Source: an uncultured Bacteroidales bacterium (GTDB lineage: Bacteria; Bacteroidota; Bacteroidia; Bacteroidales; P3). Taken from it: a DNA stretch of 64,000 bases. The stretch lies in assembly GCA_900315935.1 (NCBI GenBank), contig ONBB01000002.1, positions 149,530 to 213,529 of the forward strand. The letters run 5' to 3'. The position numbers were made by a program, and so were the translations under genes. Under the pieces are notes generated by a model. The model did no database searches. It worked only from the letters and a program-made list of their open reading frames with translations, and was not told the origin of the DNA. This document shows positions 1 to 8,664 of this stretch, one piece after another; positions within the stretch are counted from its first letter, which is position 1; each line of letters begins with the position of its first letter.

Positions 1-597
1 CTTGGTCTCGAAGAAGGGTTCGGCGAAGAACTCGGCGATGTCCCATGTGCGCACCTTGTGGCGGAAGGGGAAGAGTTCGCTTTTGAGGTCGCCGCCCTTA
101 AGGTAGAGGATGCCGTTGCGCAGCTTGTTGTACTGGCTTTTGGAGATTTTGTCCTTCACCCAAGGCACGAATTCGGGCAGGGAGGTAACGGCGCGCGAGA
201 CGACGAAGTCGTACTCGCCGTCCAGTTGCTCGGCGCGTATCTGCTGGGCCTTGGCGTTGGCGAGGCCGAGGCGGTCGATGACATCGGAGACCACCTTGAT
301 TTTCTTGCCGATGGAGTCGATGAGGGTGAAGCGCGCTTCGGGGAACATGACGGCCAGCGGCACGCCGGGGAAGCCGCCGCCGGTGCCTACGTCGAGCACC
401 TCGGTCATGGGGGCGAAGGGCATCACCTTGGCGATGGCCAGCGAGTGGAGCACGTGGTGCTCGTAGAAGTGCTCCATGTCCTTGCGCGAGATGACGTTGA
501 TCTGGGCGTTCCACTCCTCGTAGAGCGGCAGCATGGCTGCAAACTGTTCGCGCTGGCGTTCTGAGAGGTGGGGGAAATATCGGATGACGGTGTCCAT
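1..597 (-). CDS. rsmG: 16S rRNA (guanine-527-N7)-methyltransferase RsmG, 3' end cut by window
   Basis: RsmG methylates N7 of G527 in 16S rRNA using S-adenosylmethionine. The 199 codons present begin MDTVIRYFPHLSERQREQF and include the family segment NAQINVISR near residue 30 and the SAM-binding motif DVGTGGGFPG at about residues 69-78. The visible end reads AEFFAEPFFETK, which is close to the normal C-terminus of the family, so only a few residues should be missing beyond base 1. The ATG at 597 is the only start that keeps the usual N-terminus. It lies downstream of rpoD on the same strand, across a spacer with two GC-rich hairpins. Confidence 0.95.
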   Translation of the reverse strand, partial: MDTVIRYFPHLSERQREQFAAMLPLYEEWNAQINVISRKDMEHFYEHHVLHSLAIAKVMPFAPMTEVLDVGTGGGFPGVPLAVMFPEARFTLIDSIGKKIKVVSDVIDRLGLANAKAQQIRAEQLDGEYDFVVSRAVTSLPEFVPWVKDKISKSQYNKLRNGILYLKGGDLKSELFPFRHKVRTWDIAEFFAEPFFETK

Positions 598-706
598 AAT
601 GTGCCGCCCCTACGGGGCTCCTTTTTTTTATTTATACGGCAGGCAGGGGTTGCGCTACGCTCCACCCCTGCCTGTGTTCCTACGCCCCTTCGGGGCTGTT
701 TCATTT
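598..706. repeat. rpoD-rsmG spacer with two GC hairpins
   Basis: This spacer holds two small perfect stems, GCCCC-tac-GGGGC at about 606-618 followed by a run of T on the plus strand, and GCCCC-ttc-GGGGC at about 687-699 directly after the rpoD stop. Between them lies an imperfect palindrome built on CAGGCAGGGGT and ACCCCTGCCTG. The right-hand stem could end rpoD transcription, but on the minus strand it has no clear T run. The whole spacer looks like a dispersed palindromic repeat rather than a gene. Confidence 0.5.
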
Positions 707-1567
707 CTACAAATACGCCTTAAGGTGTTTGCTCTTGCTGCTGGTCTTGAGGCGCTTGATGCCTTTCTCCTTGATTTGGCGCACACGCTCGCGGGTGAGG
801 TTGAACTTCATGGCAATCTCGTCGAGGCTCAGCGGATGGGGCATGCCGATACCGTAGTACATCTTGATGACCTCGCGCTCGTAGGGCGTGAGAGTGGCCA
901 GCGAGCGCTCGATCTCCTGGGAGAGCGACTCCTGCATCAGCTTGTCGTCGGTCGGAGGGGTATCCTCGTTGGGCAGCACGTCGACGAAGTTGACATCCTC
1001 GTCGCTGGCCAGCGGGGCGTCGATGCTGACGTGGCGGCCGCTGATGCCCAGGATGGCCTTGATTTTATCCTCCGGTATGTCGAGCAACTCGGCCAGTTCC
1101 TCCTCCGATGGTGGACGCTCGAGCTGCTGCTCCAGCTTGGCGATTTCTTTCTTTAGCTTGTTGAGGGCGCTGAGCTGGTTGCTGGGCAGGCGGACGATGC
1201 GGCTGTTCTCGGCGATGGCCTGCAGGATGCTCTGGCGGATCCACCACACGGCATAGGAGATGAACTTGAAGCCGCGCGTCTCGTCGAAGCGCTTGGCGGC
1301 TTTGATGAGGCCCACGTTGCCCTCGTTGATGAGGTCGGGCAGGGAGAGACCCTGGTTCTGGTACTGCTTGGCCACCGAGACGACGAAGCGCAGGTTGGCC
1401 TTGGTGAGGCGCTCGAGGGCTGCCTGGTCGCCCTGTTTGATACGCTGGGCCAGCTGCACCTCCTGCTCGGGGGTCAACAACTCCTCGCTGCAGATGTCCT
1501 GCAGGTACTTGTCCAACGACTTGATGTCGCGGTTGGTAATCGAATGGGTAATCTTCAGTTGTCTCAT
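707..1567 (-). CDS. rpoD: primary RNA polymerase sigma factor, Bacteroidales sigma-ABfr type
   Basis: This 286-residue protein is the short housekeeping sigma-70 of Bacteroidota, which lacks the long region 1.1 of proteobacterial RpoD. It opens [19 protein letters not shown], followed by region 1.2, region 2 ([16 protein letters not shown] and the -10-recognition helix around [17 protein letters not shown]), region 3, and a region 4 helix-turn-helix ([20 protein letters not shown]). I chose the ATG at 1567 over an in-frame start 54 codons upstream because it gives the known N-terminus and has AAAGGAG about 6 bases before it. The upstream extension has no family character. The factor should recognise the TAnnTTTG boxes seen elsewhere in this window. 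Confidence 0.96.
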   Translation of the reverse strand: MRQLKITHSITNRDIKSLDKYLQDICSEELLTPEQEVQLAQRIKQGDQAALERLTKANLRFVVSVAKQYQNQGLSLPDLINEGNVGLIKAAKRFDETRGFKFISYAVWWIRQSILQAIAENSRIVRLPSNQLSALNKLKKEIAKLEQQLERPPSEEELAELLDIPEDKIKAILGISGRHVSIDAPLASDEDVNFVDVLPNEDTPPTDDKLMQESLSQEIERSLATLTPYEREVIKMYYGIGMPHPLSLDEIAMKFNLTRERVRQIKEKGIKRLKTSSKSKHLKAYL

Positions 1568-1804
1568 ACTCTGCTCCTTTAGTTTATACTCCTGTTTTAT
1601 GTAATGGCTATAACGAAGAAAAAAGGAAAATGTTACATCCCCCACGTTTTTTTTTGCACCAAAGGGCTTTTTTAACATTTCAGGCGCCCGCCACCTGCAA
1701 CCACTGAAGACCAAAAGTATTTTTAACACTCTGATTCACAACACAATTTGTCAAAAATGGAATTTTACCAAGAAAAATATGATTTTTCCTAACGTTTTTT
1801 TGTG

Positions 1805-1812
1805 TACTTTTG
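1805..1812 (+). promoter_or_regulatory. Bacteroidales-type -7 box
   Basis: TACTTTTG matches the TAnnTTTG consensus. It lies 43 bases before the ATG at 1855 in an AT-rich stretch, with a T-rich -33-like segment about 20 bases upstream. It would drive the small lipoprotein gene. Confidence 0.7.
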
Positions 1813-1854
1813 CAGCCGAAAAGAGAAATAGTAACAAACAAAAACAATACCACT

Positions 1855-2313
1855 ATGAAACGATTCATCCTTCCGGCACTTGCCGTCGCAGCCATGGCCC
1901 TGGCCTCGGTATCGTGCACCCGCGACACGGTTCTGCTCCAGAGCATGCACACCAAGACTGCCGAGTTCGACATCACCAACGACATGTGGGCTGTGGACGA
2001 TAACGAGGACCTGTATGCCTCGATGAGATGGGACCTGCTCTCTCCGAGCGTGCTCACCAGCGGCAACGTGCAGGCGTACCTCTACGAAGGTGTTCGCCAG
2101 GTGCCCCTGCCCTACATCTACCCCGTAACCTTCATCGATGACGCCGGCAACGAGTTCGTGCGCCCGTTGGAGGTGCGCTTCGACATCGAGGAGGGCATCA
2201 TCACCTTCCTCATCACCGACTGCGGCGAGTTCCTCACCGACCCCGTGACGCTGAAGACCATGCGCTTCCGCGCCGTATGCACCTACCCCGTCTACTACGA
2301 ACTGGAGCAGTAA
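1855..2313 (+). CDS. small secreted lipoprotein of unknown function
   Basis: The 152-residue product starts MKRFILPALAVAAMALASVSC, a lipoprotein signal with the lipid-bearing Cys at residue 21 (SVSC followed by TRD). The mature part is acidic, mostly predicted beta strand, and has no cysteine cluster or motif I recognise. The start at 1855 is preferred over one 45 bases upstream because it begins at the signal peptide. A TAnnTTTG promoter precedes it and a strong GC hairpin follows, so it is a single-gene unit between divergent rpoD and convergent folD. It resembles many unnamed Bacteroidales envelope lipoproteins and I assign no function. Confidence 0.85.
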   Translation: MKRFILPALAVAAMALASVSCTRDTVLLQSMHTKTAEFDITNDMWAVDDNEDLYASMRWDLLSPSVLTSGNVQAYLYEGVRQVPLPYIYPVTFIDDAGNEFVRPLEVRFDIEEGIITFLITDCGEFLTDPVTLKTMRFRAVCTYPVYYELEQ

Positions 2314-2339
2314 GCGCACCGGCACGGCCATCAAATGGG

Positions 2340-2364
2340 AGGGCCGCCCCGTCGGGGCGGCCCT
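2340..2364. terminator. bidirectional hairpin terminator
   Basis: A near-perfect stem, AGGGCCGCCCC paired with GGGGCGGCCCT, lies between the lipoprotein stop at 2313 and the folD stop at 2382. The following plus-strand sequence is T-rich (TCTTCTGTTTCTC). It can end both convergent genes. Confidence 0.75.
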
Positions 2365-2381
2365 CTTCTGTTTCTCTCACA

Positions 2382-3275
2382 CTATCGGCCGGTATGTCTG
2401 TGATAGGCGGCCAGGGTATTCTGCAGGAGGCTCACGATGGTCAGGGGACCCACGCCGCCGGGCACGGGCGTTACCCAACTGCACTTCTGGTCCACCTCGT
2501 CGTGCTTTACATCGCCGATGATGCGGTAGCCGGTCTTCTTCGTAGCGTCGGGCACACGGTGGATACCCACGTCGACCACCACAGCGCCAGGCTTCACCAT
2601 GTCGGCCGTAACGAACTCAGGCTTGCCGATGGCCACCACCAGTATGTCGGCCTGCAGGCACAGCTCCTTGAGGTTCTGCGTGCGGCTGTGGCACATGGTA
2701 ACGGTGCAGTCGAAGCCCTTGCGGCTCAATAGGTTGGCCACGGGGGTACCGACGATATTGGAGCGTCCCAGCACCACGCAGTGCTTGCCGGCGGTCTCGA
2801 TGCCGTAACGCTTCAGCAGGGTGCAGATGCCCATCGGTGTGGCGGGCACGAAGCACTCCTCGCCCAGCACCATGCGGCCCACGTTGACAGGCGTGAAGCC
2901 GTCCACGTCCTTGTCGGGCGCGATGGCGTTGATGACCTTCTGCTCGTCAATATGCTTGGGCAGGGGGAGCTGCACGATGAAGCCATCGATGTCGGGGTCG
3001 TTGTTGAGGAAGTCTATCGTCTCCAGCAGCTGGCGCTCGGTGGTCTGCTCGCTCATACGGTAGACGCTGGAGGTGAAGCCCACCTCGTGGCTGGACTTCT
3101 CCTTGCTGGCCACATAGGTCATGCTGGCTCCATCCTCGCCCACGATTACCGCCGCCAGATGGGGCGCGCGGCGGCCGGCGCTGGTCATGGCGCGTACCTC
3201 GTTGGCTATCTCGTCCTTGATTTGCAAGGCCATCGCCTTGCCGTCAAGAAGCTTTGTTTCATGATTGTCTCCCAT
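2382..3275 (-). CDS. folD: bifunctional methylene-THF dehydrogenase / methenyl-THF cyclohydrolase FolD
   Basis: FolD interconverts 5,10-methylene-, 5,10-methenyl- and 10-formyl-tetrahydrofolate in the cytosol for one-carbon metabolism. The 297-residue product has the normal length. Visible family features are the catalytic Tyr/Lys pair in YVASKEKSS (Y54, K58), the folate-site segment [12 protein letters not shown], the Rossmann motif [17 protein letters not shown], and the signature [11 protein letters not shown] near the end. The usual PCTP motif reads PATP here, a known variant. It lies upstream of nothing on its own strand except rpoD across the convergent lipoprotein, and is preceded by ffh, with an 83-base spacer that contains part of a CCTCACCCCCAGCC-type repeat. 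Confidence 0.96.
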   Translation of the reverse strand: MGDNHETKLLDGKAMALQIKDEIANEVRAMTSAGRRAPHLAAVIVGEDGASMTYVASKEKSSHEVGFTSSVYRMSEQTTERQLLETIDFLNNDPDIDGFIVQLPLPKHIDEQKVINAIAPDKDVDGFTPVNVGRMVLGEECFVPATPMGICTLLKRYGIETAGKHCVVLGRSNIVGTPVANLLSRKGFDCTVTMCHSRTQNLKELCLQADILVVAIGKPEFVTADMVKPGAVVVDVGIHRVPDATKKTGYRIIGDVKHDEVDQKCSWVTPVPGGVGPLTIVSLLQNTLAAYHRHTGR

Positions 3276-3358
3276 ATTATTCTTTATATTGATTCTTTAT
3301 GTTATTTTTACACTTTACTCCCCCTCTCCTACAGGATAGTGGCTGGGGGTGAGGCTTT

Positions 3359-4678
3359 TTATCTCCTCCTTCTCATCGGCATCTTGCCGCCGCTCTTGCT
3401 GACCATCTTCATCATCTTGCGAGTATCCTCGAACTGCTTGAGGAAGCGGTTGAGGTCCTGGATGGAGCATCCGCTGCCGGCGGCGATGCGCTGCTTGCGG
3501 CTGCCATTGAGGCAGCTGGGGTTGCGGCGCTCGTAGGGCGTCATGCTGCCTATCATGGCCTCGATGGGTTTGAAAGCGTCATCGCTGATTTCCACGTTCT
3601 TGGTCAGCTTGTCCATGCCGGGTATCATGCCTATGAGGTCCTTCATCGAGCCCATTTTCTTGATCTGGCCCACCTGCGAGAGGAAGTCTTCGAAGTTGTA
3701 TTCGTTGTGGATGAGCTTCTTTTGCAGCTTGCGGGCCTCCATCTCGTCGTACTGCTCCTGTGCGCGCTCGACAAGGCTCACCACATCGCCCATGCCGAGA
3801 ATGCGGTTGGCCATGCGGTCGGGATGGAACACATCGAGAGCCTCCATTTTCTCGCCGATGCCGACGAATTTAATGGGCTTGTTGACGGTGTAGCGGATGG
3901 TGAGGGCGGCGCCGCCGCGGGTGTCGCCGTCGAGCTTGGTGAGCACCACGCCGTCGAAGTCGATGCGGTCGTTGAACGCCTTGGCGGTATTGACAGCGTC
4001 CTGGCCAGTCATCGAGTCGACCACGAAAAGCGTCTCCTGGGGCTGCAGCTCACGCTTGAGGGCGGCAATCTCGTCCATCATCTCCTCGTCCACAGCCAAG
4101 CGGCCGGCGGTGTCGACGATGACCACACTGACTCCCTTGGCCTTGGCCTCGCGCAGGGCGTTCTGGGCTATCTGCACAGGGTTGCGGTTGCCCTCCTCGG
4201 TGTAGACCGGCACGCCGATCTGCTGGCCGAGGGTCTGCAGCTGGCTGATGGCCGCCGGGCGGTAGACGTCGCCCGCCACCAGCATCACCGTGCGCCCCTT
4301 CTTGTTTTTCAAGTGGTTGGCCAGCTTGGCCGAGAAGGTGGTCTTACCCGAGCCCTGCAGGCCGGCGATGAGCACCACGGCCGGCGAGCCCTTGAGGTTG
4401 ATGTCCACCGTCTCGCTGCCCATCAGCTTGGTCAGCTCCTCATGCACTATCTTCACCATCAGCTGGCCGGGCTCGATGCTTTGGATGACGTTGCGTCCCA
4501 TGGCCTCGGCCTTCACACGGTCGGTGAACTCCTTGGCGATGGGGTAGCTCACGTCGGCGTCGAGCAGGGCCTTGCGCACCTCCTTGACGGTCTCCGCCAC
4601 ATTGATATCGGTGATGCTGCCCTTGCCACGCAGGGTGTGTAACGCTTTCTCTATCTTGCTACTAAGGTTCTCAAACAT
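3359..4678 (-). CDS. ffh: signal recognition particle GTPase Ffh
   Basis: Ffh binds 4.5S RNA and signal sequences of nascent inner-membrane proteins and delivers them to FtsY. The 439-residue product has the N domain, a G domain with G1 (GLQGSGKTT, about 106-114), the DTAGR motif and TKLDGD, and a methionine-rich M domain with the RNA-binding segment KQRIAAGSGCS. The protein ends in a basic MRRRR tail, as many Bacteroidota Ffh do. A promoter with both consensus elements lies 30-60 bases upstream, so the gene is separately transcribed rather than part of the radA unit. Confidence 0.97.
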   Translation of the reverse strand: MFENLSSKIEKALHTLRGKGSITDINVAETVKEVRKALLDADVSYPIAKEFTDRVKAEAMGRNVIQSIEPGQLMVKIVHEELTKLMGSETVDINLKGSPAVVLIAGLQGSGKTTFSAKLANHLKNKKGRTVMLVAGDVYRPAAISQLQTLGQQIGVPVYTEEGNRNPVQIAQNALREAKAKGVSVVIVDTAGRLAVDEEMMDEIAALKRELQPQETLFVVDSMTGQDAVNTAKAFNDRIDFDGVVLTKLDGDTRGGAALTIRYTVNKPIKFVGIGEKMEALDVFHPDRMANRILGMGDVVSLVERAQEQYDEMEARKLQKKLIHNEYNFEDFLSQVGQIKKMGSMKDLIGMIPGMDKLTKNVEISDDAFKPIEAMIGSMTPYERRNPSCLNGSRKQRIAAGSGCSIQDLNRFLKQFEDTRKMMKMVSKSGGKMPMRRRR

Positions 4679-4705
4679 AGTCTACACAATATAATATAAG
4701 TGCTG

Positions 4706-4736
4706 CAAAATTACAAAAAACATACCATTCGGCAAA
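4706..4736 (-). promoter_or_regulatory. promoter of ffh (-7 and -33 elements)
   Basis: Read on the minus strand, TAATTTTG (4706-4713) fits TAnnTTTG, and TTTG at 4733-4736 lies 19 bases upstream as a -33 element. The -7 box is 28 bases before the ffh ATG. Confidence 0.7.
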
Positions 4737-4808
4737 ATTTATTTTTGCAATATTCCTTTTTTCCAATATTTGCAATAAGATGACCATTATCCTTCAGGGG
4801 GAGGTACC

Positions 4809-6194
4809 TCACGCAAATAGGGCGCGGAAGGCTTCTTCGATGAGGCTGACGGGGATGATTTCGAGGTTGTAGCGTTTGCGGTCGAGTTCCTTGGCGTTGT
4901 ATTTGGAGATGAATATCTTCTCGAACCCCAGGCGGCTGGCCTCGGCCACGCGCTGCTCGACACGGCTCACAGGGCGCACCTCGCCACTCAGTCCCAGCTC
5001 GGCGGCAAAGCAGTAGCGCGGTGGCAGGGGTATGTCGACGTTGGAGGAGAGGATGGCGCAGGCGACGGCGAGGTCGATGGCGGGGTCGGAGACACGCAAG
5101 CCGCCGGCGATGTTGAGGAAGACATCCTTGGCGCCGAGCTTGAAACCGCAGCGCTTCTCGAGCACGGCCAGCAGCATGGAGAGGCGCCGCATGTCGAAGC
5201 CATTGGAATTGCGCTGGGGAGTGCCGTAGACAGCGGAGGAGACGAGGCTCTGCACCTCGATGAACATGGGCCGTGCGCCTTCGAGGGTGGCGGCCACGGC
5301 GGCGCCGGAGAGGGTCTCGTCGCGCTGGCCGAGGAGGAACTCGCTGGGATTGGGCACCTCGCGCAGCCCATTTCCCTGCATCTCGAAGATGCCAATTTCG
5401 GCGGTGGAGCCGAAGCGGTTCTTGAGGGCGCGCAGGATGCGGTAGCCGTAGTTGCGGTCGCCCTCGAACTGGAGGACAGCGTCGACGATATGCTCCATCA
5501 CCTTGGGGCCGGCCAAGGTGCCGTCCTTGGTGATGTGGCCGATGAGCAGGACGGGTACGCCAGTGGACTTGGCGTAGTGCTGGAACTCGCTGGTACACTG
5601 GCGTATCTGACTCACGCTGCCGGCTGGGGACTCGACCTCCGCAGTGGTGATGGTCTGGATGGAGTCGACAATCAGGAGGTCGGGCTGCACGGCCTCGATA
5701 TGCTCGAAGATGCGCTGGGTAACGGTCTCGGAGACCACGTAGAGAGCGGCCTCACTCTCGGCCCCTCTCCTTTCAAGAGAGGGGAACAGGCGGTCGGCGC
5801 GCATCTTGATTTGCTGTTCGCTTTCTTCGCCGCTGACATATAGGAGCTTACGGTCGTGGATGGCGAGGGCGGTCTGGAGGAGGAGGGTACTCTTGCCGAT
5901 GCCGGGCTCGCCGCCGAGCAGCAGGAGGGAGCCGGGCACAATGCCACCGCCGAGGACGCGGTCGAACTCGCCGCAGTGGGTCTCGATGCGGCGGGTCTCA
6001 CTGTAGACTACGTCTTGTAGGCGCTTGGGCTCGGAGCCCCCCACCGCACTTTCCACCCTCCGTTTTCCACTTTCCACTTTGACCACCTCCTCGACGAAGG
6101 TGCCGAACTTGCCGCATTCCGGGCAGCGGCCCAGCCACGAGCTGGACTGGTATCCGCATTCCTGGCAGAAATAGTATGTCTTTGCTTTAGCCAT
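4809..6194 (-). CDS. radA: DNA repair protein RadA (Sms)
   Basis: RadA is a RecA-like branch-migration ATPase acting in homologous recombination. The 461-residue product has the N-terminal zinc finger C10-x2-C13...C24-x2-C27, the Walker A motif GGEPGIGKST, the RadA-specific KNRFG motif and a C-terminal Lon-protease-like domain. The ATG at 6194 starts MAKAKTYYFCQEC, the family N-terminus; a longer open frame upstream runs into thrE and is not credible. The gene overlaps the thrE stop by 8 bases, so the two are translationally coupled. Two in-frame additions are odd: a 7-bp-period array encoding VESGKRRVES between zinc finger and ATPase domain, and a palindromic LERRGAES insert near residue 140. 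Confidence 0.96.
   Translation of the reverse strand: MAKAKTYYFCQECGYQSSSWLGRCPECGKFGTFVEEVVKVESGKRRVESAVGGSEPKRLQDVVYSETRRIETHCGEFDRVLGGGIVPGSLLLLGGEPGIGKSTLLLQTALAIHDRKLLYVSGEESEQQIKMRADRLFPSLERRGAESEAALYVVSETVTQRIFEHIEAVQPDLLIVDSIQTITTAEVESPAGSVSQIRQCTSEFQHYAKSTGVPVLLIGHITKDGTLAGPKVMEHIVDAVLQFEGDRNYGYRILRALKNRFGSTAEIGIFEMQGNGLREVPNPSEFLLGQRDETLSGAAVAATLEGARPMFIEVQSLVSSAVYGTPQRNSNGFDMRRLSMLLAVLEKRCGFKLGAKDVFLNIAGGLRVSDPAIDLAVACAILSSNVDIPLPPRYCFAAELGLSGEVRPVSRVEQRVAEASRLGFEKIFISKYNAKELDRKRYNLEIIPVSLIEEAFRALFA
5760..5786. repeat. in-frame palindromic insert in radA
   Basis: CCCCTCTC and GAGAGGGG face each other around TTTCAA inside radA and add residues SLERRGAES. The same CCCCTCTCC/GGAGAGGGG core recurs at 54493-54529 inside another gene. 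Confidence 0.6.
6048..6082. repeat. 7-bp-period array inside radA
   Basis: Five degenerate 7-bp units (ACTTTCC, ACCCTCC, GTTTTCC, ACTTTCC, ACTTTGA) follow one another without gaps. Together they encode a linker between the zinc finger and the RecA-like core while keeping the reading frame. Confidence 0.8.
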
Positions 6195-7428
6195 TGCGAT
6201 GCTTGGTTTTGAACACTTTGTTATATATGCCGGCGACGAGGATGATGCCACCGGCGATGGCGATGGTAACCTTGAGGGCGGTGAAACCTGTGGCGGCAGC
6301 GAGGGGGAGGTGGTTGCAGACAAGATGGTAGGCGGTCCAGAAAATGCCGCCGCCAGGAACGAGGGGTATGATGCCACAGATGAGGAAGACCGTGACGGGG
6401 CAGCGACGGAGACGTGCCTGGAAGTAGCTCAACAAGGCTACCGTCAGCGCACCGAGGAATGCCGCACCGACCACACTGAATGCCACCAAAGAGCTGCCGG
6501 CAGCCAGAAAGACCGCCCAGCCCGCGGTGCCGGCCAGTCCACAGTCAACATAATAGCGTCTAGGGGTGCCAAAGAGAGCGGCGAAACCTACGGTGCCTAA
6601 AAATGCCGCAGGCAGCTGGATGTACCATGCCGAGGCCACGGCATCGACCGTCGGCGCCCCCAGCTGCATCAGTCCGCCATTTATCCAACCGTCAACAATC
6701 AGTGCCAGCGCAACTCCGAGGGCGATGCAGAGGAAAGCCAGGAAGGCGTCGGTGAGGCGTGTGGTTCCAGCGATGTAGTCCTCGTTGGCGAGATCACGCA
6801 TGCCATTGGTGAAGGGGACACCTGGAACCATGGCGATGATGGTGCCAATAATCATGTTGGGGAGGTGGAGAGTGGCGGATGCAAGCCGGTAGGCGGCGAT
6901 GCACAGCAGCCCGCCCACAAGTCCGCCCACAAGATTGCCCATGAGACGGCTCAGATGCGGACTTACAAAGGCCATATACATCCCCAGCAACAGGCCGCAG
7001 ACAAAGGTGGCGGCGGCATCCAGCAGGCTGCCGCCGAAAAGGATGCAGAAGAAAGCGACACCCAGGGCGATGCCTGCCACGAGTTCCCACCAAGGTTTAC
7101 CCTTGGCGGAGCGCACGACCTGCAGGCGATGTTCCATCTCGTCGAGCGTGCAGTCTCCAGCCCCCACATCACGACTTAGCTGATTTATCTCCACCACCTT
7201 GGAGAGCTGTGTCCCCTTGATGGGGATAAACTCGGCGCGAGCGTAATGCTGCCCCGTGGCGATGATGCCGTTGCTGAGGACGAAGAAACTTTCATCCTCG
7301 ACACCATAGGAAGTGCAAATCTGCTTCATGGTATCTTCCACACGGCTGATTTCGGCCCCATTTTCCAGCAGGATGTGTCCTGCCTCGGTGGCCAGCCGCA
7401 GGGCGCGTTCCTGTTCGGCAGTCATCAT
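6187..7428 (-). CDS. threonine/serine exporter family protein (ThrE; fused YjjP/YjjB type)
   Basis: The 413-residue product is a single-chain ThrE-type exporter. The N-terminal half (DUF1212/YjjP) begins with a cytosolic segment containing HILLENGAEISRVEDTM, then five or so membrane helices with the motif VPGVPFTNGMRDL; the C-terminal half (DUF3815/YjjB) repeats the helix pattern and has IIPLVPGGGIFWTAY. Such proteins export threonine and serine at the inner membrane. Its stop lies 8 bases inside radA, and its start directly abuts the stop of the membrane-protein gene upstream (7429), so it belongs to a compact operon with the genes up to 12 kb. Confidence 0.88.
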   Translation of the reverse strand: MMTAEQERALRLATEAGHILLENGAEISRVEDTMKQICTSYGVEDESFFVLSNGIIATGQHYARAEFIPIKGTQLSKVVEINQLSRDVGAGDCTLDEMEHRLQVVRSAKGKPWWELVAGIALGVAFFCILFGGSLLDAAATFVCGLLLGMYMAFVSPHLSRLMGNLVGGLVGGLLCIAAYRLASATLHLPNMIIGTIIAMVPGVPFTNGMRDLANEDYIAGTTRLTDAFLAFLCIALGVALALIVDGWINGGLMQLGAPTVDAVASAWYIQLPAAFLGTVGFAALFGTPRRYYVDCGLAGTAGWAVFLAAGSSLVAFSVVGAAFLGALTVALLSYFQARLRRCPVTVFLICGIIPLVPGGGIFWTAYHLVCNHLPLAAATGFTALKVTIAIAGGIILVAGIYNKVFKTKHRNG

Positions 7429-8664
7429 TTATTTGAAGAACGAGCCTATGAAACTGATGAGGTCGGCGGACTCTTTCATGCCGTCGAAGAACTGGCGGTC
7501 GGAGTTGTGAAGCTGCATCAGGTATATGGCCAGCATGAGGGGCAGGTACCAACGGAGTTTCATCCACTGCCAAAGGGTCTGCAGTGCGACCGACATGCCT
7601 TTGTCGCCGGTGGCAAAGGCGGCCATGGGCATCATGGCCAGAGAGAAGGTCCAGCAGACCCACCAGCGACTGTAGTCGGTGGCCATGAAAAAGACGGGCA
7701 CCACCAGCAGCTGGGCAGCCAGGGGCAGCCAGTAGCGAAGGCGCTCGATACGGTCGTAGGTCTGCCGCGCCGCCACCACCCAGGGGGTAGCCAGCAGGAC
7801 TAGCAAGGGCAGCATAAACAACAGTTCGACGGCGAATTGCCAGGCGCGGGACGCGGTGAAAGCCCCTGCCGAGTTCTCGGCATTGGAGAGGAAGTAGAGC
7901 ATCCGCAGGCCGTCGCGGTCGGGCAGCACGTCCTGGTTGGCGCGGGCCGCGATGCGGGCGTAGAGTTCCTCCTGCCCGATATTCATCCCACTGAAAAGCC
8001 ACAAGGCCACGAAGAGAGCCAGCAGAAGGAGTAGAGAGACGGCATAGAAAGTGCCGCGTCCGCGGTGCAGGCGGCCGTTCTGGAATGTGTCGAAAAGCAC
8101 TAGTCCAATCATCAAGGGCAGCAGGGTGCAGCAAAAAGTGTGGTGAATGAGGCATCCGAGGATGGCCACCAGTGGCGTGGCAAGGTAGTAGTACCAAGTG
8201 CTGCGGCGCTTGACATACAACGCCAGCCACAATAGCACCAGCAGGAGCTGGTAGGTCTCCATGAAGCACATGGAGAGGTGTGTGTGCACGTAGGCGAAGA
8301 GGGAGAAAGGGTTGGCGGCATAAGGGGCCAACAGCAGCGCCACGGGTACGGCCTGCACCCCTCTGTCGGCCAAGGCGCGCCAGACGACCCAAGCAGTACC
8401 GAAAAGCATCAGCAGGTTAGCCGGCAAGACGAACATACGGATATGCTTGGCCGTTACCATCTCGGGCATCAAGGGACCTAACAAGGTGCCTATAAGCTTA
8501 CGTCCGCCGAAGCCGTACTCATAGCCGATGAAGTAGTTGAACGTGGGCCAGTAGTCGCACCAGTGGTCATGGAAAGCATAGTAGACAGCCGTGGCTGCCG
8601 ACGGCATCATGGCGACCAGCAGCAGCGCCAGAAGGGAATACTTGTTTGAGAGCAACTGTTTCAT
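7429..8664 (-). CDS. polytopic membrane protein, GFGGRK family, copy A
   Basis: The 411-residue protein has about ten hydrophobic helices and no family I can name with confidence. It shares with two other genes in the window (8661-9875 and 13085-14365) the motifs NYFIGYEYGFGGRKLIGT after the first helix, FMETYQL, IHHTFCCTLLPL, and FFMATDYSRWWVCW near the C-terminus. The conserved loop Arg/Lys and the DYxRW motif recall membrane glycosyltransferases or polymerases of the GT-C/Wzy sort, but that is inference. The start at 8664 overlaps the stop of the upstream paralog in an ATGA, so the two are coupled. Confidence 0.85.
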   Translation of the reverse strand: MKQLLSNKYSLLALLLVAMMPSAATAVYYAFHDHWCDYWPTFNYFIGYEYGFGGRKLIGTLLGPLMPEMVTAKHIRMFVLPANLLMLFGTAWVVWRALADRGVQAVPVALLLAPYAANPFSLFAYVHTHLSMCFMETYQLLLVLLWLALYVKRRSTWYYYLATPLVAILGCLIHHTFCCTLLPLMIGLVLFDTFQNGRLHRGRGTFYAVSLLLLLALFVALWLFSGMNIGQEELYARIAARANQDVLPDRDGLRMLYFLSNAENSAGAFTASRAWQFAVELLFMLPLLVLLATPWVVAARQTYDRIERLRYWLPLAAQLLVVPVFFMATDYSRWWVCWTFSLAMMPMAAFATGDKGMSVALQTLWQWMKLRWYLPLMLAIYLMQLHNSDRQFFDGMKESADLISFIGSFFK

